Shown piece after piece: positions 4,409 through 5,756 of a DNA stretch of 5,756 nucleotides. Under the pieces are notes generated by a model. It was not told where the DNA came from, made no database searches, and worked only from the letters and a program-made list of their open reading frames with translations. A program made the position numbers and the translations under genes. Within the stretch, counting starts at the first letter, position 1; the number at the start of each line of letters is the position of its first letter. The DNA is from Ruminococcaceae bacterium UBA3220 (lineage in GTDB: Bacteria; Bacillota; Clostridia; Oscillospirales; Acutalibacteraceae): positions 5,644 to 11,399 of the forward strand of contig DEWC01000104.1 in assembly GCA_002363095.1 (NCBI GenBank), written 5' to 3'.

Positions 4409-4930
4409 ATGGCTGACGAAAAGGACATTAACCCTCAAACAGAAACCCCTTCCCCTACTGAGGAAAAGAAGAAAAAGCCGAACAAAAAGGATTCGATTAT
4501 CGAAAAACTCAACAAAGAGCTTGACGACAAAACCGATCTTTTAACCAGAACGGCGGCGGAATTCGATAACTTTAAAAAGCGTACCGAACGCGAGAAATCC
4601 TCAATTGCGGAATATGCCAAGTCTTCGGTTGTGAAAACGCTTTTGCCCATACTCGATAATATTGAAAGGGCAAGCGCTGCCGACAAGGAAAGTCCCGATT
4701 ATATCAAGGGCATTGAGATGATTATAAAGCAATTCAGCGAACTTGCGGATAATTTAGGCATAACCGAAATCGGTTGCAAGGGTGAAAAATTCGACCCGAA
4801 TTTTCATGACGCGGTTATGCATATCGAGGACGAAAACTTCGGCGAGAACGAAATTGCCGATGTTCTTCAAAAGGGTTACAAATTGGGCGACACCGTAATT
4901 CGCCCGGCAATGGTAAAGGTTGCAAATTAA
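4409..4930 (+). CDS. grpE: Nucleotide exchange factor GrpE
   Basis: GrpE is a dimeric co-chaperone that releases ADP from DnaK. The 173-residue product has the usual layout: a charged, disordered N-terminus (1-30, with an EEKKKKPNKK run), a long coiled coil (about 30-85) with the conserved AAEFDNFKKRTEREK segment at 49-63, and a C-terminal beta domain with the family signature FDPNFHDAVMHIED at 128-141 and DVLQKGYKLGDTVIRPAMVKV at 151-171. ATG follows a strong AAGGAGG by eight or nine bases. In most Firmicutes hrcA precedes grpE; here the upstream neighbour is a separately terminated SOS gene and hrcA is missing. dnaK follows after 44 bp, so the two are probably co-transcribed. Confidence 0.98.
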   Translation: MADEKDINPQTETPSPTEEKKKKPNKKDSIIEKLNKELDDKTDLLTRTAAEFDNFKKRTEREKSSIAEYAKSSVVKTLLPILDNIERASAADKESPDYIKGIEMIIKQFSELADNLGITEIGCKGEKFDPNFHDAVMHIEDENFGENEIADVLQKGYKLGDTVIRPAMVKVAN

Positions 4931-4974
4931 AACTGTCAAAAATCAAATAATATATATGTAAAGGAGTAATCATT

Positions 4975-5756
4975 ATGGGAAAAATTATTGGTATTGACCT
5001 TGGTACAACAAACTCTTGTGTTGCGGTTATGGAAGGCGGCGAGCCGGTTGTAATTGCAAACGCGGAGGGCTCAAGAACAACCCCGTCGGTTGTTGCATTT
5101 TCAAAAACAGGCGAAAGAATGGTGGGTCAGGTTGCCAAAAGACAGGCAATTACAAACCCCGAAAAGACAATCAGTTCAATAAAAAGAGAAATGGGAAGCG
5201 ACCATAAAGTTTCTATTGACGGCAAGGATTATACTCCGCAGGAAATCTCGGCGATTATCCTTCAAAAACTTAAAGCGGACGCCGAAAGTTATCTCGGAAC
5301 AACCGTTTCAGAAGCGGTAATTACCGTTCCCGCATATTTTACCGACGCGCAACGCCAGGCAACCAAGGACGCCGGCAAAATTGCGGGGCTTGAAGTTAAG
5401 AGAATCATTAACGAGCCTACCGCGGCTGCCCTCGCTTACAGTATCGACAAAGAGGACGACCAGAAGGTTATGGTTTATGACCTTGGCGGTGGCACATTCG
5501 ATGTTTCGGTTATCGAGATGGGCGACGGTGTTCAAGAGGTTCTCGCAACCGCCGGCAACAACCGCTTAGGCGGCGATGACTTTGATAAGAGAATTATGGA
5601 TTATATAGTTTCGACCTTCAAGGCTGAACAGGGCATCGACCTTTCGGGCGATAAAATGGCAATGCAGAGAGTCAAGGAAGCCGCCGAAAAGGCTAAAATT
5701 GACCTTTCGGGTATGACTACGGCAAACATCAATCTCCCCTTCATTACCGCTGACCA
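4975..5756 (+). CDS. dnaK: Molecular chaperone DnaK (Hsp70), 5' part, runs off the window
   Basis: DnaK is the ATP-dependent Hsp70 that binds exposed hydrophobic segments of client proteins, working with DnaJ and GrpE. The window holds the first 260 codons, all in the nucleotide-binding domain; about 350 more residues should follow. Visible motifs are the phosphate-1 loop IGIDLGTTNSCVAV (5-18), VITVPAYFTDAQRQATKDAG (115-134), the IINEPTAAALAY hinge (144-155), phosphate-2 VYDLGGGTFDVSVIE (167-181) and NRLGGDDFD (196-204). The stretch SIKREMGSDHKVSIDGKDYT (68-87) lacks the insert of proteobacterial DnaK, marking the Gram-positive type. ATG follows AAAGGAG by about nine bases. No frameshift is seen. 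Confidence 0.98.
   Translation, partial: MGKIIGIDLGTTNSCVAVMEGGEPVVIANAEGSRTTPSVVAFSKTGERMVGQVAKRQAITNPEKTISSIKREMGSDHKVSIDGKDYTPQEISAIILQKLKADAESYLGTTVSEAVITVPAYFTDAQRQATKDAGKIAGLEVKRIINEPTAAALAYSIDKEDDQKVMVYDLGGGTFDVSVIEMGDGVQEVLATAGNNRLGGDDFDKRIMDYIVSTFKAEQGIDLSGDKMAMQRVKEAAEKAKIDLSGMTTANINLPFITAD

Overview
The window looks like a chromosomal segment of a Clostridia-type Firmicute, probably a gut member of the Ruminococcaceae/Oscillospirales group. The evidence is the rpmG-secE-nusG-rplK-rplA order, strong GGAGG ribosome binding sites, consensus sigma-A promoters, the Gram-positive form of DnaK (short loop where proteobacterial DnaK has an insert), and LexA and CtsR boxes of the Firmicute type. 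The genus cannot be fixed from the sequence alone.

Layout. Positions 1-197 (+) hold the 3' end of one tRNA with its terminator, then a complete tRNA-Leu(CAA) with its own terminator. Positions 203-355 are a non-coding, hairpin-rich repeat with several ATTTCAC/GTGAAAT boxes. Positions 414-3483 (-) are a translation/secretion/transcription operon read right to left: a consensus promoter, a leader of about 195 nt, rpmG (L33), secE, nusG, rplK (L11), rplA (L1) and a terminator. Positions 3484-3930 are AT-rich and gene-poor, with what looks like a decayed mobile-element gene fragment. Positions 3933-4258 (+) are a self-contained unit: consensus promoter, perfect LexA box, a 55-codon gene, terminator. 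Positions 4289-5756 (+) are the heat-shock operon grpE-dnaK, with a near-perfect CtsR box upstream of its promoter; dnaK runs off the end.

How the genes work together. The minus-strand operon links ribosomal proteins with the Sec translocon subunit SecE and the elongation factor NusG, a linkage conserved in most bacteria. Two intergenic elements, before rplK and before rplA, share the pattern GTGGGAGG-hairpin-ACCAC. This resembles the base of the 23S rRNA L1 stalk and suggests that L1 represses translation of its own operon. SecE is unusual: its normal C-terminal domain carries an extra N-terminal region of about 170 residues with four likely membrane segments. GrpE and DnaK form the Hsp70 machine; no hrcA or CIRCE element is visible, and CtsR appears to take that role.

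The least described item is the SOS-controlled small gene at 4003-4170. It has every expression signal in textbook form and encodes a short protein with a hydrophobic segment and a basic tail, a layout that invites comparison with DNA-damage-induced small division inhibitors. Its function is unknown.
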